This document shows, one piece after another, positions 4,495 through 5,646 of a stretch of DNA of 5,646 bases. The DNA is from UMGS1668 sp035447605. GTDB taxonomy: Bacteria > Bacillota > Clostridia > Oscillospirales > Ruminococcaceae. The notes under the pieces are model-generated. The model was not told where the DNA came from. It did no database searches and saw nothing but the letters and a program-made list of their open reading frames with translations. The DNA is taken from NCBI GenBank assembly GCA_035447605.1, contig DAOTHJ010000038.1:1-5646 (forward strand). The letters run 5' to 3'. Positions within the stretch are counted from its first letter, which is position 1. Each line of letters opens with the position of its first letter. Both the position numbers and the translations under genes were made by a program.

Positions 4495-5646
4495 ATGACA
4501 AAACTTGTGCTGAGACGGCCGATCTCCGCGCTGCTGGTGGTCCTTGCCGTCGCCGTGTTCGGCATCTATTCCATGTTCGGTCTGCGCATGGAGCTGATGC
4601 CGGAGATGGATATGCCGATGCTGATCGTGATGACGGTCTATCCCGGCGCCGCGCCGAACAGCGTGGAGAAGCTGGTCACGAAAGGCGTCGAGGATGCCGG
4701 AAGCGCGCTTTCCGGCATCGACAGTGTGGCCTCTTATTCGTATGAAAACTATTCTCTCGTACTGTTCACCTACGACTACGGGGTGGACATCAACGAGTGC
4801 TATTCCGACCTCTCCATTGCGCTGGATGGCGTGACGTTCCCGGATGAGGCGCAGGAGCCGATCATCATGGAGCTCTCGCTGAACGCCATGCCGACCATCG
4901 AGGTCTCCATCGAGGCGCCGAATGCCGAGAACCTGCTCTCCTATGTGGAGGACAATATCGTGCCGGATATCGAGGCGCTGAACGAGGTCGCCAAAGTGGA
5001 TCTCTACGGCGGCGAGGAAAACTATGTCCGCGTGATGCTCAACGAGGAGCTGATGAGCCAGTACGGCCTTTCGATCAGCTCGGTCGCCGGCTTTATTACG
5101 GCTGCGGATTTCAACGTCCCGGCGGGCAGCGTCCAGGCAGGTTCGCAGGATATCGGTGTGGTGGCCTCCTCGGAGATCACCTCCCTTGAGGATCTGCGCA
5201 GCGTTCCCCTGATCACCGCCACCGGCAGCCAGATCACGCTCGGCGACGTGGCGGGGATCTCCATGAACGCCAAATCCACCGACAGCCTGAGCCGCTATAA
5301 CGGGGATGAGAGCATCATCCTCACGGCGACCAAAAACCAGTCTGCGGGCTCCGTCTCGGTCGCGAGGAAAGTTGTCAATATCATCGAGGAATTCCAGGCG
5401 AAGAACCCGGATATGCGCTTTCAGCTGATTTATAACGCCGGAGAATATATTGTAAACGCCCTCTCCACGATCGGCGAGACGCTGCTGATCGGCGTCGCCT
5501 GCTGCATGCTGGTGCTGCTGCTCTTTACAGGAGATCTGAAAGCCAGCCTGATCGTCGGCGCGTCGATGCCGTTCTCGGTGCTGATGGCCCTTTGCTGCAT
5601 GCGCCTGCTGGGGTACACGCTGAACCTGCTGACCGCCGGCTCGCTC
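4495..5646 (+). CDS. RND-family efflux transporter (AcrB/HAE1-like), N-terminal part (3' end outside window)
   Basis: Proton-driven membrane exporter of the resistance-nodulation-division superfamily; 384 codons are visible with no stop, of a family usually over 1,000 residues. Order: short cytoplasmic start (MTKLVLRRP), first membrane helix at about 10-29, then a large extracytoplasmic porter domain to about 327, then helices 2 (about 328-345) and 3 (about 350-372). YPGAAPNSVEKLVTKGVED (49-67) is the classic start of the porter domain, and NLLTAGSL at 377-384 is the loop just before helix 4. The conserved proton-relay aspartates of helix 4 fall just past the window end and cannot be checked. 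ATG 4495 is supported by GAGGA at 4481-4485 and by the helix beginning near residue 10. The gene is first in its transcript, behind a consensus promoter and the triple GTGCAC cluster; no membrane-fusion partner lies upstream. In Gram-positives such proteins (e.g. the SwrC type) export amphiphilic compounds; the substrate here is unknown. Confidence 0.93.
   Translation, partial: MTKLVLRRPISALLVVLAVAVFGIYSMFGLRMELMPEMDMPMLIVMTVYPGAAPNSVEKLVTKGVEDAGSALSGIDSVASYSYENYSLVLFTYDYGVDINECYSDLSIALDGVTFPDEAQEPIIMELSLNAMPTIEVSIEAPNAENLLSYVEDNIVPDIEALNEVAKVDLYGGEENYVRVMLNEELMSQYGLSISSVAGFITAADFNVPAGSVQAGSQDIGVVASSEITSLEDLRSVPLITATGSQITLGDVAGISMNAKSTDSLSRYNGDESIILTATKNQSAGSVSVARKVVNIIEEFQAKNPDMRFQLIYNAGEYIVNALSTIGETLLIGVACCMLVLLLFTGDLKASLIVGASMPFSVLMALCCMRLLGYTLNLLTAGSL

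Noticed and set aside
4380..4745. 121-codon plus-strand frame overlapping the RND start
   Set aside because: It is out of frame with the RND gene, starts within the terminator T-tract and spans the promoter. The RND frame carries the conserved motifs.

Overview
The window looks like chromosomal DNA from a moderately GC-rich Gram-positive anaerobe of the Firmicutes, most likely class Clostridia. The clues are an ECF-type vitamin transporter S component, strong AGGAGG-like ribosome binding sites, compact hairpin-plus-T-tract terminators, a Na/Pi cotransporter fused to a PhoU-like domain, and GC-biased codons beside AT-rich spacers. This is inference from gene content and composition; no marker gene is present.

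Left part (1-2106, plus strand): a folate cluster. It holds the C-terminal part of folC (folylpolyglutamate synthase, cut by the window start), a folate-family ECF S component (folT type) after a 175-bp gap, and a 5-formyltetrahydrofolate cyclo-ligase that overlaps folT by 35 bp. A strong intrinsic terminator closes it. The three products would bring folate in, trap it by polyglutamylation, and return 5-formyl-THF to the active pool. I could not recognise a THF riboswitch in the gap before folT.

Middle part (2107-3936): a short AT-rich spacer carries a terminator for the opposite strand. It is followed by a complete minus-strand gene for a Na+/phosphate cotransporter-family protein with a C-terminal PhoU-like domain. 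The left cluster and this gene converge.

Right part (3937-5646, plus strand): a divergent spacer carries promoters for both sides. Next comes a self-contained 75-residue small protein of unknown function with its own sigma-70-type promoter, ribosome binding site and terminator. Then a fully consensus promoter (TTGACA, 16 bp, TATAAT) and a cluster of three GTGCAC palindromes precede the start of an RND-family efflux transporter gene, which runs off the window after 384 codons.

No RNA gene, CRISPR array, insertion sequence or phage element was seen. Most of the window is recognisable housekeeping and transport. The best leads for something undescribed are the small orphan protein with a HxxC/CxxH arrangement and the triple-palindrome candidate operator in front of the RND gene.
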